Under the pieces are notes generated by a model. It saw only the letters and a list, made by a program, of their open reading frames with translations, was not told where the DNA came from and did not search any database. This document shows, piece after piece, positions 31,548 to 42,198 of a stretch of 64,000 nt of DNA (positions are counted from its first letter, which is position 1; every line of letters starts with the position of its first letter). The translations under genes and the position numbers were made by a program. Origin of the DNA: Meconema thalassinum (taxonomy: Eukaryota > Arthropoda > Insecta > Orthoptera > Tettigoniidae); the NCBI GenBank assembly GCA_946902985.2, contig OX336389.2:1287606792-1287670791 (forward strand), given 5' to 3'.

Positions 31548-34500
31548 CATCATCATCATCTTGTACAGTTTCCAGCCCCTGGCTGGGTCTGTTTGGAACA
31601 TAAGCCTCGCCACTTAGTCCTTTCTTCCCACCACCTCTCCGCTGTCACTCTGGTCCAGTCCTCGCCTCTCTTCTTGACACATTCCTCCACTCCTTTCAGC
31701 CATCTATCTCTTGGTCTTCCCCTTGGTCGTTTCTTCTGCATCTGCATCTCATTTATCCTCTTGGGAATCTTCTTCTCATCCATTCTCTTTAAGTGTCCAT
31801 ACCACCTCAGTCTTGATGCCTCAATCCTACCCTGCAAGGGCTCCTCTTTCACCATTTCCCTGACCTTATCATTCCTCACCCTGTCTCTTCTTGCTACTCC
31901 GATCCTACTTCGCAGGAACTTCATTTCACCTGCCTGTATTCTGCTTATGTCTCTTTTCTTCAGTGTCCACGTTTCTGAAGCATAGGTCAGTATCGGGATA
32001 TAGTAGCTTCTGTATAACATTTCCTTGCTTTTTTGTGGGACATCTTTATTCCACACTAAGCTCCTAATGCTTCTCAGAAATGCTTCTGCCTGTCTGCCAC
32101 GTTCCGTAATCTCTTTGTCATTTCTCCCATTTTCCTCCACTATACTTCCCAAGTACTTGAGACTTTCCACCTTCTTCAGCTGTCCACCTCCAAGTGTTAT
32201 CCCACTCATTGGTCTGTCCTTTTTCTTGGTCGTTAACAGGATCTCACATTTACTGATGTTGAACTTCCATCCGTACTCTCCCACTGTTTCTTCCCAAGCC
32301 TTCAGTTGCTCCTGAATTTCCTCCTCCTTGTTTCCCCAGACCATGAGATCATCTGCAAACACCATTGCTTTCATCTTATCTTCTCCTATCTTTCCTGCTA
32401 TCCGTGTCATTACCTCGTCCATAACCACAATAAAGAGAAAGGGTGACAGTGCACTACCCTGTTTCAGGCCGCTCATTTGTCTGAACCAGTCTGTTCTTTC
32501 CCCTCCAACTTTCACACAACTCACACTTCCACAATACATCTCCTTCACTCTGTCTACAGTCCTTTTTTCCACTCCCATGTTTTCCATTGCTTTCCAAACC
32601 TTCTCCCTACACACACTATCATAGGCCTTTTCGATGTCCAGGATGGCCATCAACAGATCCTCTCCAAATTTGTCGTGGTGTTCCTGGAGCTGTCTCACTG
32701 AAAATATGAGATCCACTGTTGATCTCCCAGGTCTGAATCCATACTGCTCCTCTCTCAATTTTCTCTCCACTTTGGCTCGTATTCTTCTTTCTAATATCTT
32801 TTCATATATCTTGGCACAGTGAGGTATGAGTGTGACTCCCTTGTAATTTCTGCACTCCTTTCTGCTTCCTTTCTTAATTATTGGGACAATTAACCCTTTC
32901 TTCCAATCTTCTGAAGTCTTTTCCTCCTTCCATACCACCCTCATCACACAGTACTGCCACTGTTTCCCAACCTCCCCTGCTGCCTTCACCATTTCAACAC
33001 TCACTTCATCCACACCCAGTGCCCTTCCTCCTTTCATCTTGTCTATAGCCATCTCCAGTTTTCTCCAAGTCAGGTCCTTTTCCATTCCTGTGTTGTCTTC
33101 TCCATCTTCCAATACATTGTCTTCCTCCCTATGACCATTTGGATTCAGCAAATCCTCGAAGTACTCTTTCCACACTGTCTTGAGTGTATCTTTGTTGTGT
33201 ACCTCATTTCCGTTTTTGTCCATCATTACCACATCCTCTCGCAGACCTCTTCTCTTACTTTTGACCATCCCATAAAGTACTTTCTTATTTCCTCTGCTGT
33301 CTTCCTCCATCATCTCTGTCCACTTTACCATCCACTTCTTCCTCTCCTCTGTGACAATCTTGTTTGCTTCTTTCTTCTTTATCTTATAATCTTCCCTTGC
33401 CAGATCAGTTCTTTCCTGGAACCACACTCTGAAAGCCTTGTTCTTCCTTCCCACAGCTTCTTTTACTCTCTCATTCCACCATGGTGTCTCTTTACACCGC
33501 TTTCTGTTGCTTGTTCTTCCACATACTGCCACTGCAGCTTCCACCATTGTGTTTTTGAATTGCTTCCATTCCTCTTCCCCAGTTTTAGGATTGTCTGTTG
33601 GCATCCTTTCCCTTATTATCTTCTGGAATTCTTCCTTGACTTCCTTTTCCTTGAGTTTCCATACTTTGATTCTCCTTTCCTGGTACTCTGTCCTCTTGCT
33701 ATCCTTAACAACTCCCAGGTTCATTACAAGTATTCTGTGGTCACTATCTAAGGCCTCTGATGGTATTACCTTTATATCTCTGACACTTCTCTTCATTTCC
33801 CAGTCGTACAGCATGTAATCTACCAAAGATTTCTTTGTTAAATCACTGCTGTACCACGTTACCTTGTGGCTTTCTTTCTTCCGGAACCAGGAGTTGCCTA
33901 CCACTAAACCGTTTCTCTTGCAAAAATCCAGCAACTTTCTCCCTTCTTCATTCCTGCTACCCCATCCTTCTGCTCCCAATACATTTTCATATCCTTGCCT
34001 TTCACTTCCTACATGTGCATTCAAATCTCCCATGACAATGATGCACTGACCATTCAACTGCTGTTGTAGCTCCTCCTCAAAGTCTTCCTTCTCTTGAGCT
34101 GTACATCCAACTTGAGGGGCATATACCTGGGCTATCTCCAGGCTTCTTCCCTTTACAGTTACTCTGATCTTCATGATCCTGTCACTTATTCCCTTTACCT
34201 CTTCCTTCATTCCATCTCTCACAACTACTCCTACTCCGCTGCTCCTTCCTTCACTGATCCCACTCCAGTACAACCGGTACCCTTTCCTCAGTTCTCTACG
34301 ACCTTCTCCTTTCCATCTTGTTTCTGCCAAGCCCAGTACATCCAGTTTTCTTCTCTCCATCACATCTACAATCTCCTCCACCTTTCCTGTCAGTGTCTGT
34401 ATGTTTAATGTCCCAACTCGTAGTCCATTAACATATCCGGGTCGTCGTCGTTTGCATCCGTCCTTTCCGAGGCCTGTTCCTGTTTTGAAAGCAAATATGA

Positions 34501-34689
34501 TATCCACTACTGGCTTGCTAGGCCTATCGTAGCTTCACCAGAGCCCTGTAGTCCGTCACTTTTCAGGGTTCCCTTAGAGCCTTCACAGCTACCGCAGCGG
34601 TCCCGGGGCACTGTACTTCACCCCTACAGGCAATCCCATACTTCATGCCGTTGCCCGTCTCCCACCACGTGGAGGAGGGGTTGGACTTG
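31548..34689 (-). mobile_element. LINE family A copy 6, full length with intact ORF
   Basis: 3142 bp. The 5' UTR (34508-34689) opens near CCACGTGGTGGGAGACGGGC. The 3' end is a very short UTR plus (GAT)n. Flanked by TTGGAAAT (31540-31547 and 34690-34697). It is antisense to SZT2 and its 5' end lies about 255 bases upstream of the exon c acceptor. It is the only copy in the window with an unbroken frame. Confidence 0.95.
31556..34507 (-). CDS. APE endonuclease-reverse transcriptase of LINE A copy 6
   Basis: 983 residues. The N-terminal AP-like endonuclease (about 30-260) shows TLNIQT (N35), LAETRW (E62), VYAPQ (about 128-132), GDLNAH (160-165) and SDHR (255-258), the metal-binding and catalytic boxes of the family. 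Reverse transcriptase (about 490-800) shows YGFRPGRSTVDLIFSV, ILDIEKAYDSV, LKQGSALSPF and the active-site FADD (717-720). The C-terminal part has SETWTLKK, RLRWYGHLKRM and a basic RPRGRPRDRW segment. The protein would nick target DNA and copy its own RNA there. Single-ORF layout, short 3' UTR and trinucleotide tail point to an RTE/BovB-like clade, not proven. No stop, frameshift or active-site loss was seen. An RALGVDE reading at 495-501, where copies 2 and 3 have RAPGVDE, is a possible weakening change. Confidence 0.95.
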   Translation of the reverse strand: MDIIFAFKTGTGLGKDGCKRRRPGYVNGLRVGTLNIQTLTGKVEEIVDVMERRKLDVLGLAETRWKGEGRRELRKGYRLYWSGISEGRSSGVGVVVRDGMKEEVKGISDRIMKIRVTVKGRSLEIAQVYAPQVGCTAQEKEDFEEELQQQLNGQCIIVMGDLNAHVGSERQGYENVLGAEGWGSRNEEGRKLLDFCKRNGLVVGNSWFRKKESHKVTWYSSDLTKKSLVDYMLYDWEMKRSVRDIKVIPSEALDSDHRILVMNLGVVKDSKRTEYQERRIKVWKLKEKEVKEEFQKIIRERMPTDNPKTGEEEWKQFKNTMVEAAVAVCGRTSNRKRCKETPWWNERVKEAVGRKNKAFRVWFQERTDLAREDYKIKKKEANKIVTEERKKWMVKWTEMMEEDSRGNKKVLYGMVKSKRRGLREDVVMMDKNGNEVHNKDTLKTVWKEYFEDLLNPNGHREEDNVLEDGEDNTGMEKDLTWRKLEMAIDKMKGGRALGVDEVSVEMVKAAGEVGKQWQYCVMRVVWKEEKTSEDWKKGLIVPIIKKGSRKECRNYKGVTLIPHCAKIYEKILERRIRAKVERKLREEQYGFRPGRSTVDLIFSVRQLQEHHDKFGEDLLMAILDIEKAYDSVCREKVWKAMENMGVEKRTVDRVKEMYCGSVSCVKVGGERTDWFRQMSGLKQGSALSPFLFIVVMDEVMTRIAGKIGEDKMKAMVFADDLMVWGNKEEEIQEQLKAWEETVGEYGWKFNISKCEILLTTKKKDRPMSGITLGGGQLKKVESLKYLGSIVEENGRNDKEITERGRQAEAFLRSIRSLVWNKDVPQKSKEMLYRSYYIPILTYASETWTLKKRDISRIQAGEMKFLRSRIGVARRDRVRNDKVREMVKEEPLQGRIEASRLRWYGHLKRMDEKKIPKRINEMQMQKKRPRGRPRDRWLKGVEECVKKRGEDWTRVTAERWWEERTKWRGLCSKQTQPGAGNCTR

Positions 34690-34951
34690 TTGGAAATAAT
34701 GAATAAAATTAACATTTTATTTTTAATTGTAGCATTAGGCCTATATTACCATGTTATTTCAAGCTTTAAAGCCTAAAATGAAAAAAGTTTTCGCTGGTAG
34801 GTAGGCAACCAGAAGTTTGCGAGGAGTTTTATGCCCCTGATGTTCCAAGCCCCTAAAATAAAACAATATTCTTTTTACATAGAATATTGGATTTTGATAA
34901 TTGCCTTTGTTGTACTGAAAGTATGCAGTAACCATTTTGTGTTTATTTTAG

Positions 34952-35044
34952 TTTCTGATCCCTGGATCTTCACTTCTCTTCCATCCTGAGATCTTTGTCA
35001 CTGCCATCGCACACACGCCTTTCTTTACTACTCCAGCTCAACAG
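34952..35044 (+). CDS. SZT2: SZT2 internal exon c
   Basis: A 93-base exon (31 codons) between acceptor TTTATTTTAG and donor GTGAGT (35045), phase 0 at both ends. It encodes FLIPGSSLLFHPEIFVTAIA then HTPFFTTPAQQ. The vertebrate protein, as I recall it, has [20 protein letters not shown] here, a close match in sequence and spacing. The exon lies between LINE A copy 6 (255 bases upstream) and LINE C (128 bases downstream), both antisense to it. Confidence 0.88.
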
Positions 35045-35172
35045 GTGAGTATTCTATGCTATGCTACTGTGTTTCTGAATGTATGACTCATGATTATCAT
35101 GGAATTCTTTATTTTGAATCATTTTGCCACTGAATGAAGAGTGAAAATACATAACGGGCTAAGAATTATTAT

Positions 35173-38100
35173 TATTTATTTATTTAATCGATTGTTCCCC
35201 TTTAGGAGAGCGATTGAACTTGAATACATGATTTCATCTCCTGGCGTTTTCCCGCTTCTCTTCCCAAAACCTCTTCATCCTCTCTCTTCCGCTCAGCTGT
35301 CCATTTTCTTCCAGGCTGTCGTGATGGTCTAAGATCAAACTTAACATTTTTGATTTTATTCTTGCACTCGGTGCGGTCCTCAAGATTTTCAATGTTGACC
35401 TGTTGTAGGTCCCTCTGAACCTCTTGTCAGCCACTCCGTGCCACCCTTACTCCGTGTTATAACGTTGAGCAATTTCTTCGGCGTTTTGAAATTTTCCATC
35501 CTGTAAATGTGTGCATAAAACTGTACTCGGCGCTTTCTGATTACTTCCGTTATCGTGTGAATCTTTTGGTAGAGTTCGCTTTGAGGTCTCTTCATCCAAA
35601 TACCATTATTATTAACTGCCCCATAAATCCTTCTGAGAATTTTCCTTTCCTGTTTCTCTATATCCTTAATTTTGGAATGACCGTCGATCACCATTGTTTC
35701 GGCTGCGTAAGTTGCTTCCGGAAGAATCACTGTTGTATAGTGCCTTAATTTTGCGTCTAACGAGATGCACTTCTTGTTGTAGTGAGCCCACGTTAGCTTG
35801 TAGGCCTTCTGTAGTTTGGTGATTCTTTGTTCATTGGCGATTCGGTTTAGTCCCGAGGACTGTATGATTTCACCAAGGTATTTAAAATGGGGGCCTTTTT
35901 TTTTTTTCTGCCGTATTGTGTGATTAGCGAGGAGTTATTTTCTGGCCGTCTTTCCATATAATGTTTTTTTTCATAAGAAATTTGCAGTCCGGTTCTTTGC
36001 GCAATTTCATGTAATTTTTCCACTGCGTGTATGGCTTCATGTCTGGTGTTACTGATAATGGCAATATCGTCCGCAAAATCGAGGCATTTGACTGTAAGAC
36101 GGTTCTCTTTTTTGATTCCAATTTGAATACCTTTCACATGAGGTTCCCATTCCCTAATGATCTTTTCTAGAACAATATTAAAGAGCATTGGGGATAATCA
36201 GTCCCCCTGTCGAACTCCAGTTTTGATGAGAAAGGGCTCCGATATTTCACCCATGAATTTCACTTTGGACATAGTTTCTGTAAGCGTCTGTTCAATGATT
36301 TTTCGGGTTTTTCTGTCTATCCCGAATTCTTCCATGATCATAAAAAGGGTTTCACGGTCTACAGAGTCATACGCTTTTCTGAAGTCGACGAATGTTATTA
36401 CTGTATTTCTACATTTTCTCATTTGTAATATTGTTTTTAAGCTCCACACCTGTTCAGCACATGATCGCCCTTTTCTGAATCCGGCTTGGGATTGGTGGAT
36501 CCACCTGGGGTTCTAGCCTGTTTAAAAGTGCCTTGGAGAGGATTTTATAAGCAATAGGGAGCAGGGAGATTCCTCTGTAATTACTGATGTCTGTTTTATC
36601 ACCCTTTTTGTGTAACGGATGAATTAGAGCACATTTCCAGTCTTCTGGTATTCGCTCCATCATCCATATGTCTGAAATGACGTGATGAAGTTTCTGCGTA
36701 AGTGTAGGATCGTTCAGTTTCCAGAATTCAGCAATGGTCCCATCTTCTCCTGGTGCTTTGTTATTTTTGAGCTTTTGGATGATCTCCTGAATTTCTTCTA
36801 GGTCAGGGGGTTGTGAGTCCGGGTGAGTGGAAACCGGAGGGGTGAAGGCAAGTTTTTCTTGCGGTGGTTCGCAGTTAAGAAGGGAGTTGAAGTATTGGGC
36901 TAATATTTTACAGTTTTCTTTCGCGTTAGTTTCCAACGTGCCATCGTTTTTTTTTTTTTTTTGAAGCACAGGCTGGGCTGATATCCCTTTAAGTTTTCTC
37001 TAAACGTCTTGTAGAAGTTTCTAGTATTATGTTGGGTGAAATCCTGCTGGATTTCATGGAGTCTGTTGTTGTCATATCCTCGTTTTTCTTTCATAATAGT
37101 TTTGGAGGCATATTTTTGGGTTTTAAGAAAGTTCTCCCAGTTTTCCTCAGTTTTGTGACTATTAAACTTTTTCCACGCAGTCATTCGGTTATCAACTGCC
37201 CGATCGCAAATTGCATTATCCAGCGATGTTTTCTTGTGCGAGGAGGTTGTCCTAGTTTCATGACTTCCTGAATTTTCTTAGTTATTTTCTGCCAGTCTGT
37301 TGATGTCTCCTGATTAATTTGCATTATGATTTCTTCTTTGTGGAGTTTCAAGTACTCTGGATCTGGTTTGATATTTTTGGTTGGGCCTTTTTTGCTTTCT
37401 GTTGGGTTGGAATTTCGTCTTAATTTGGAGAAGATGATGGTCTGATTCAAAGGCGCCTTTGCGAGCTCGGACGTTTAAAATTTCTTTTGTGTTTTTCTTG
37501 GAAATTGCGATATGGCCGATTTGGTATTCTCCCTGTCTAATATTGGGTGATCTCCATGTGGTTAACTTGTGTGGAGGTTTTTGAAATTGTGTGCTCATGA
37601 TCTTAAGTTCAAAGTTTCTGCAGAAGCCAATTAGTCTTTCACCATTCCCGTTGGTACGTTCGTGCTTAGTATGGGGGCCTGTGGTATCACTAAATTTTCT
37701 TTCCTTACCTAACTGGGCATTAAAATCGCCCAATAAGATCTTCACATGGTGCCTTGGTATTCTGTTGGTTGTTTCTTCGAGAGTTTCCCAGAAATTGTCC
37801 ATAATTTCAGGGTCGGATTTGTTGAGTTGATTTATGGGAGCGTGGGCGTTGATCAGTGTGTAAGCTTTATTGGCTGACTTTACTGAGAGCAGAGATACTC
37901 TTTCGTTGGGAGAAGAGAAATCGATGACTGAGTCGAGTACGGAATTGTGTATGGCGAAACCGGTTCCCAGGAGTGGTAGTTTGCCTCTAACTTTTATGGC
38001 AGGTTTGCCTTTATAGATTCTGAAATTCTCCGTATTAAAGTGTTCTTCATCCGTGAATCATGTCTCTTGAAGTGCGGTGATTTTGAGTTCAAATTTTTCG

Positions 38101-38713
38101 AGGGCGTTAGTGAGTTGTTTTAATTTGCCTGTTTTAGTGAGGGTGTTCACATTAATTGTGCCAATAAAATTCTTGCGTCGAGTTTTGAGAGTGTAAAGAG
38201 TTCTTGAGAAGCTCCGATTCTTCTCCGCATGGTGTCCCTGATCCCCCAGAATCCGATGATCACGTGAGTCCAGTCTATCGACTGGTGCCTGGGGTAGTGA
38301 TTCTATGATCGTCTTTTCCATCATGCGCTCAAGTTGAGTTTTGTTTTTTGTGGTGATCTCAGTTGAGACCACAGGTATACGACTCGATTTTTGAGTTCGA
38401 GAAGATTTTAGTGCAGCCGCCTCAATTAGAGGAACAGACGCTGACCACTTTGCCGCTTGTTTCAAGTCAGATGCAATGTGGATTTCGCAGAATGGTATGC
38501 CTCTTCCGCCAGTTCCGCCGTTCCGAGATCCATTCTCTCCGCCTTCACTGCAGTTGAGGTCTTCGCTGTAATCCTAGCAAGGAGCCCTCACTGGGAGCTA
38601 TCACTCGGGCCAAGTGAACCCTGTTTTTTTAACGAGGTTGTTACTCCTCCCCCTCCTCCTTCCTCGTCACTTACATGACAAGGCCCCGGGGTTGGGACCG
38701 GCATAGCGGAGTT
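35173..38713 (-). mobile_element. LINE family C, full length, frameshifted
   Basis: 3541 bp with a perfect 14-bp duplication CTAAGAATTATTAT (35159-35172 and 38714-38727). The minus strand begins near CTCCGCTATGCCGGTCCCAA (a 5' UTR of about 250 bases) and ends in an AAATAAATAAAT tail next to the duplication. The longer duplication and different tail separate it from family A. Confidence 0.93.
35234..38465 (-). pseudogene. EN-RT polyprotein pseudogene of LINE C
   Basis: Open pieces in order on the minus strand: 38058-38465 (start of the endonuclease, INVNTLTKTGKLKQL), 37314-37802 (LLGDFNAQLGKERKF, FESDHHLLQI), 37181-37450 and 36900-37184 (linker), 36454-36969 (NNKAPGEDGTIAEF, HKKGDKTDISNYRGISLLP), 36198-36449 (FVDFRKAYDSVDRE, TGVRQGD), 35847-36188 (CLDFADDIAIISNT, active site) and 35234-35730 (C-terminus, YAAETMVID, YAHIYRM). 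The endonuclease type matches proteins often labelled craniofacial-development-protein-2-like in insect annotation, which are LINE products. Several frameshifts, including A-run slippage near 36945-36960 and 35895-35905, inactivate it. Confidence 0.88.
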
Positions 38714-38959
38714 CTAAGAATTATTATGATTTTTTCCAAATTCATATTTTTGTTGTACTGTGTGCTATGAAACACCTCTGATAAAAAGATAAAATGAGCC
38801 ATATGAAAAATTGCTTCCAAGTAGTTACAAGTTTTCCCTGAAAGATGGCGCATGATTGTTACTTTCAGTTGTAGTGGGCTGTATGATGGTTCCTGGAACT
38901 TGTTTTGGTTTTGCTGCTTATAGGTCCATTTTTTAAATAGTAATAGATTTAATATTGAG

Positions 38960-40465
38960 ATCAGAATTTGATAGAGCTTTGTAAGACTTAAGCAGGAACA
39001 AGGCACCAGGCATAGATGATATACCGATTGAGTTGCTACGCTGCATAGGAGATGAAGGTCTGATCAGGTTATTTCACTTGGTGTGTAGGATTTATGAGAC
39101 AGGTGAGGTACCCCCTGATTTCAAGAAGAATGTAATCATCCCTATACCAAAGAAAGTGGGAGCTGACAGATGTGAAGATTACCATACAATCAGCTTGATT
39201 ACTCATGCTTCAAAGATCCTGTCTAGAATAATTTACAAGAGGATTGAAAGCCAGATAGAAAGGGAGTTGGGTGAAGACCAGTTTGGTTTCAGAAGAAATG
39301 TAGGAAGAAGGGAAGCTGTACTAAGTCTTAGGCTGATTTCGGAAGGTAGAATAAGGAAAGATAAGAGAACGTTCATGGCATTTGTAGACGTAGAAAAGAC
39401 TTTTGATAACGTTGATTGGACTAAATTGTTTAACATTTTGAAATCTATTGGAATAAAGTACAGAGATAGGAGGGTGATCTACAATCTATACAGAAGCCAA
39501 ACAGTAGTCATTCGAGCTGAAGGACATGAGAGAGAAGCTGATATTCAGAAAGGTGTTAGGCAAGGCTGCAACTTATCACCCATACTTTTCAATCTTTACA
39601 TTGAACAAGCAATGAAGGAAATTAGAGAAAAATTTAAAGTGGGAGTGAAGATTCAAGGAGAAATAATTTCAACTCTGAGATTTGCTGATGACATAGTCAT
39701 CTTGGCTGACAAGCCTGAGGATTTGAATGAGTTTTTGAATGGTATGGACTCCATCTTACGGAAAGAATACATGATGAAAATTAATAATTGTAAAACAAAA
39801 ATACTAGAATGCAGCCGAAATAAATCAGAAACCTCTATGGACATCAAATTGGCAGGTTAAAAGCTGAAGGAAGTAGGAGACTTCTGTTATTTCGGAAGCA
39901 AAATAACCAGTGATGGACGAAGCAAAGAGGATATAAAAAGTAGGTTGGCTCAGGCAAGGAAAGCATTTCTACAAAAAAGGAATCTGTTGACATCGAATAT
40001 AGATTTAGGTATTAGGAAGTCATTTTTGAAAGCCTTTGTCTGGAGCGTGGCACTCTATGGAAGTGAAACTTGGACTATTGGTGCAGCAGAAAAGAGGAGA
40101 ATTGAAGCATTTGAAATGTGGTGTTACAGGAGAATGATGAAGATCAGATGGGTAGATAGGGTTACAAACGAAGAGGTATTAAGACGAGTGGGAGAGGACA
40201 GATGTTTCTGGCGACTGCTAATGAAGAGAAGAGATAGGTTAGTAGGACACATACTAAGACACCCAGGAATAGCAAGCTTAGTTATGGAAGGAAGGGTCGA
40301 GGACAAGAACTGTAGGGGTAGACCAAGGTTAGAATATGTTAAACAGATTGCCTCGGATGTAGGGTGTGGTAGCTATGTAGAGATGAAACGATTAGCTCAG
40401 GACAGGGAGGCATGGAAAGCTACATCAAACCAGTTAAAAGACTGAAGACTCAAACAACAACAATT
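38960..40465 (+). mobile_element. LINE family B copy 2, 5'-truncated, one stop codon
   Basis: Covers reverse transcriptase and C-terminus and ends in a (CAA)n tail (AACAACAACAATTTT at 40454-40468). The reading frame is continuous from about 38985 to 40443 apart from a TAA at 39858-39860 (GGTTAAAAG, where copy 3 has GGTGAAAAG). Confidence 0.88.
39033..40443 (+). pseudogene. Reverse transcriptase of LINE B copy 2, one nonsense mutation
   Basis: Upstream codons in frame read SRNKAPGIDDIPIELLRCIG, so the frame continues to the truncation point. Motifs: PDFKKNVIIPIPKK, QFGFRRNVGRREAVLSLRLI, AFVDVEKTFDNVDW, RQGCNLSPILFNLYIE and FADDIVILAD (active site, about 39680-39710). After the TAA the frame resumes with YFGSKITSDGRS, YGSETWTIGAAEKRRIEAFE and CFWRLLMKRRDRLVGHILRH, ending QLKD. 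The endonuclease is absent. Organisation resembles RTE/BovB-like LINEs, but it is clearly not family A. Confidence 0.86.
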
Positions 40466-42090
40466 TTAAATATTTCAAATGCGTGTGACTGCAATGCTGT
40501 TTGTTTGTGAATCAGGTTTTTGATAGTCACATATACTGTATGTCTTTACGTAATAGTCATCTATTACCATACACAATTTCAGTTTGATTACTGTAATATT
40601 TTTGGAGATATTGAATCCCAGTGAAATATTTTGCATGGCCGCCATGTTGGAATGGTGACACACTTTAAATTTTGAAAGGCACAGTTGAGGTTGGATAAGG
40701 TAGAAGTAATTCCTTACCAAGTTTCATTGAAATAGCTCTAGTCGTTTATATTTTATTAGGGGACACACACACGTACACCCAAGGGCAAATACAGGGTCTT
40801 TTATTTAGGTTGCTCCGAGTATCAGGGGAACATGCACGGAAGGCGATAGCCCGGCCCGGTGACTTATTTGTCGAGAGATATATTCCCGTCATGATGGCTA
40901 AGATGATCTAATACAGTATGGTAGCGATAACCATTGCATTATACAGCTAGGGACGGAGTGTCATTGCATTCATTCATCTGCTGTCATAGGCACTTTTTTT
41001 GGAGTCCTCATTTTCTTATTATATATATAGGCCTATTGTGTGTCTGAAATAAATTCTAAACGTCTGGAGCTGTTTTAATCAAACTCGGTTAGGACTTACA
41101 TCTACCCAGTTCAACCTCGACCGTATCTTTCAAATTTCAAAAGCGTCACCAATCCAACATGGCAGCTGTGCAAAATATTTCACTGGCCTTCAATATCTCC
41201 AAAACGATTATTCGACTTCGTCACTTAAATTGTTGCTGCTTGGGTTCCTTTGCTCATAGGTAAATGTTTCTATGCGTACACTTTTCTTGACAAATGCCGT
41301 TTAGAACGGTGAATGCCGTTTAGAACGGTGAATGCCGTATCAAGATAAGTGATTCTCGAGATTAGCCCGAACATACAGACAGGATTAAGGGCTTCATTTT
41401 ATGCTATGTATAGGTTACTCATCAGCTCTGTTAAATGATCCCCACACAATGTACTATTTGTATATGCTCCCGAGCTATACGAATTTTGCCACATGGCAAA
41501 CGGTAAGTTTCCATTCCAACTTGGGTGACCATCTTGTGGCACTGTGTGACATTCCACATTCCAGGTTACTGTCTCCAACTGTGGATTGCTTATTTGGATA
41601 TGTGTGATAGTTTTTGAGTTATTAAGACTTGTCTGTATGTACAAAATCATAGCATTGACTTTCACTTAGTCTCCACCTTTCAAAAACTGTAGGGTAAGAT
41701 ATAGTCCATCAAAAAGCATATTTTTATATTAATAAACATACATGAGCATTGCTATTGTGTACTATGGCCCACACATAAGGAAAATGGGAAATACCCTGGG
41801 AAAATACAGGGAAAACAGATTTAGGTTACTGGCTGGCATCCTGTCTAAATCTATCAAACAATGTAATTATTTCTTCCTTCCATGTGCCATGCCTCTAAGA
41901 AGTGAAAAATACCACGCCGATTGTTAAATGATTTGTTGTCTGTTTTTCAACAGTATGTACATTCTTTTCTTCAAAAATACTACCCAAATAAATACCTCAA
42001 TAGTTTAATAGTTACAAAAAGGCTGCGTTGCATGTCAATTATTTACTTTACAGCCCTTCTGCAATTGTGTTATACTGTGGGATGATATTC
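40466..42090. other. Intronic sequence with an inverted repeat
   Basis: Bases 40560-40715 (GATATTGAATCCCAGTGAAATATTTTGC..., GGCCGCCATGTTGG) recur reverse-complemented at 41095-41215 (CCAACATGGCAGC, ATTTCACTGG, CAATATCTCCAAAA). A 20-bp direct repeat GAACGGTGAATGCCGTTTAG occurs near 41303-41340. No gene recognised. Confidence 0.6.
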
Positions 42091-42198
42091 GCAACACTAA
42101 GTGCTGTTATATTAGGGACTCGGATGGGAAACTTCTAATTGATTGACAAGAAAAGGTAGAGAGATGGAAAACATAGCAGTTGCAACCAAGCAAGCAAG

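Noticed and set aside
31521..34532. Many long plus-strand ORFs (for example 33131-33751, 206 codons) opposite LINE A copy 6
   Set aside because: They are antisense shadows of the purine-rich LINE coding strand, rich in Ser/Pro/Leu/Phe, and appear opposite every family A copy.
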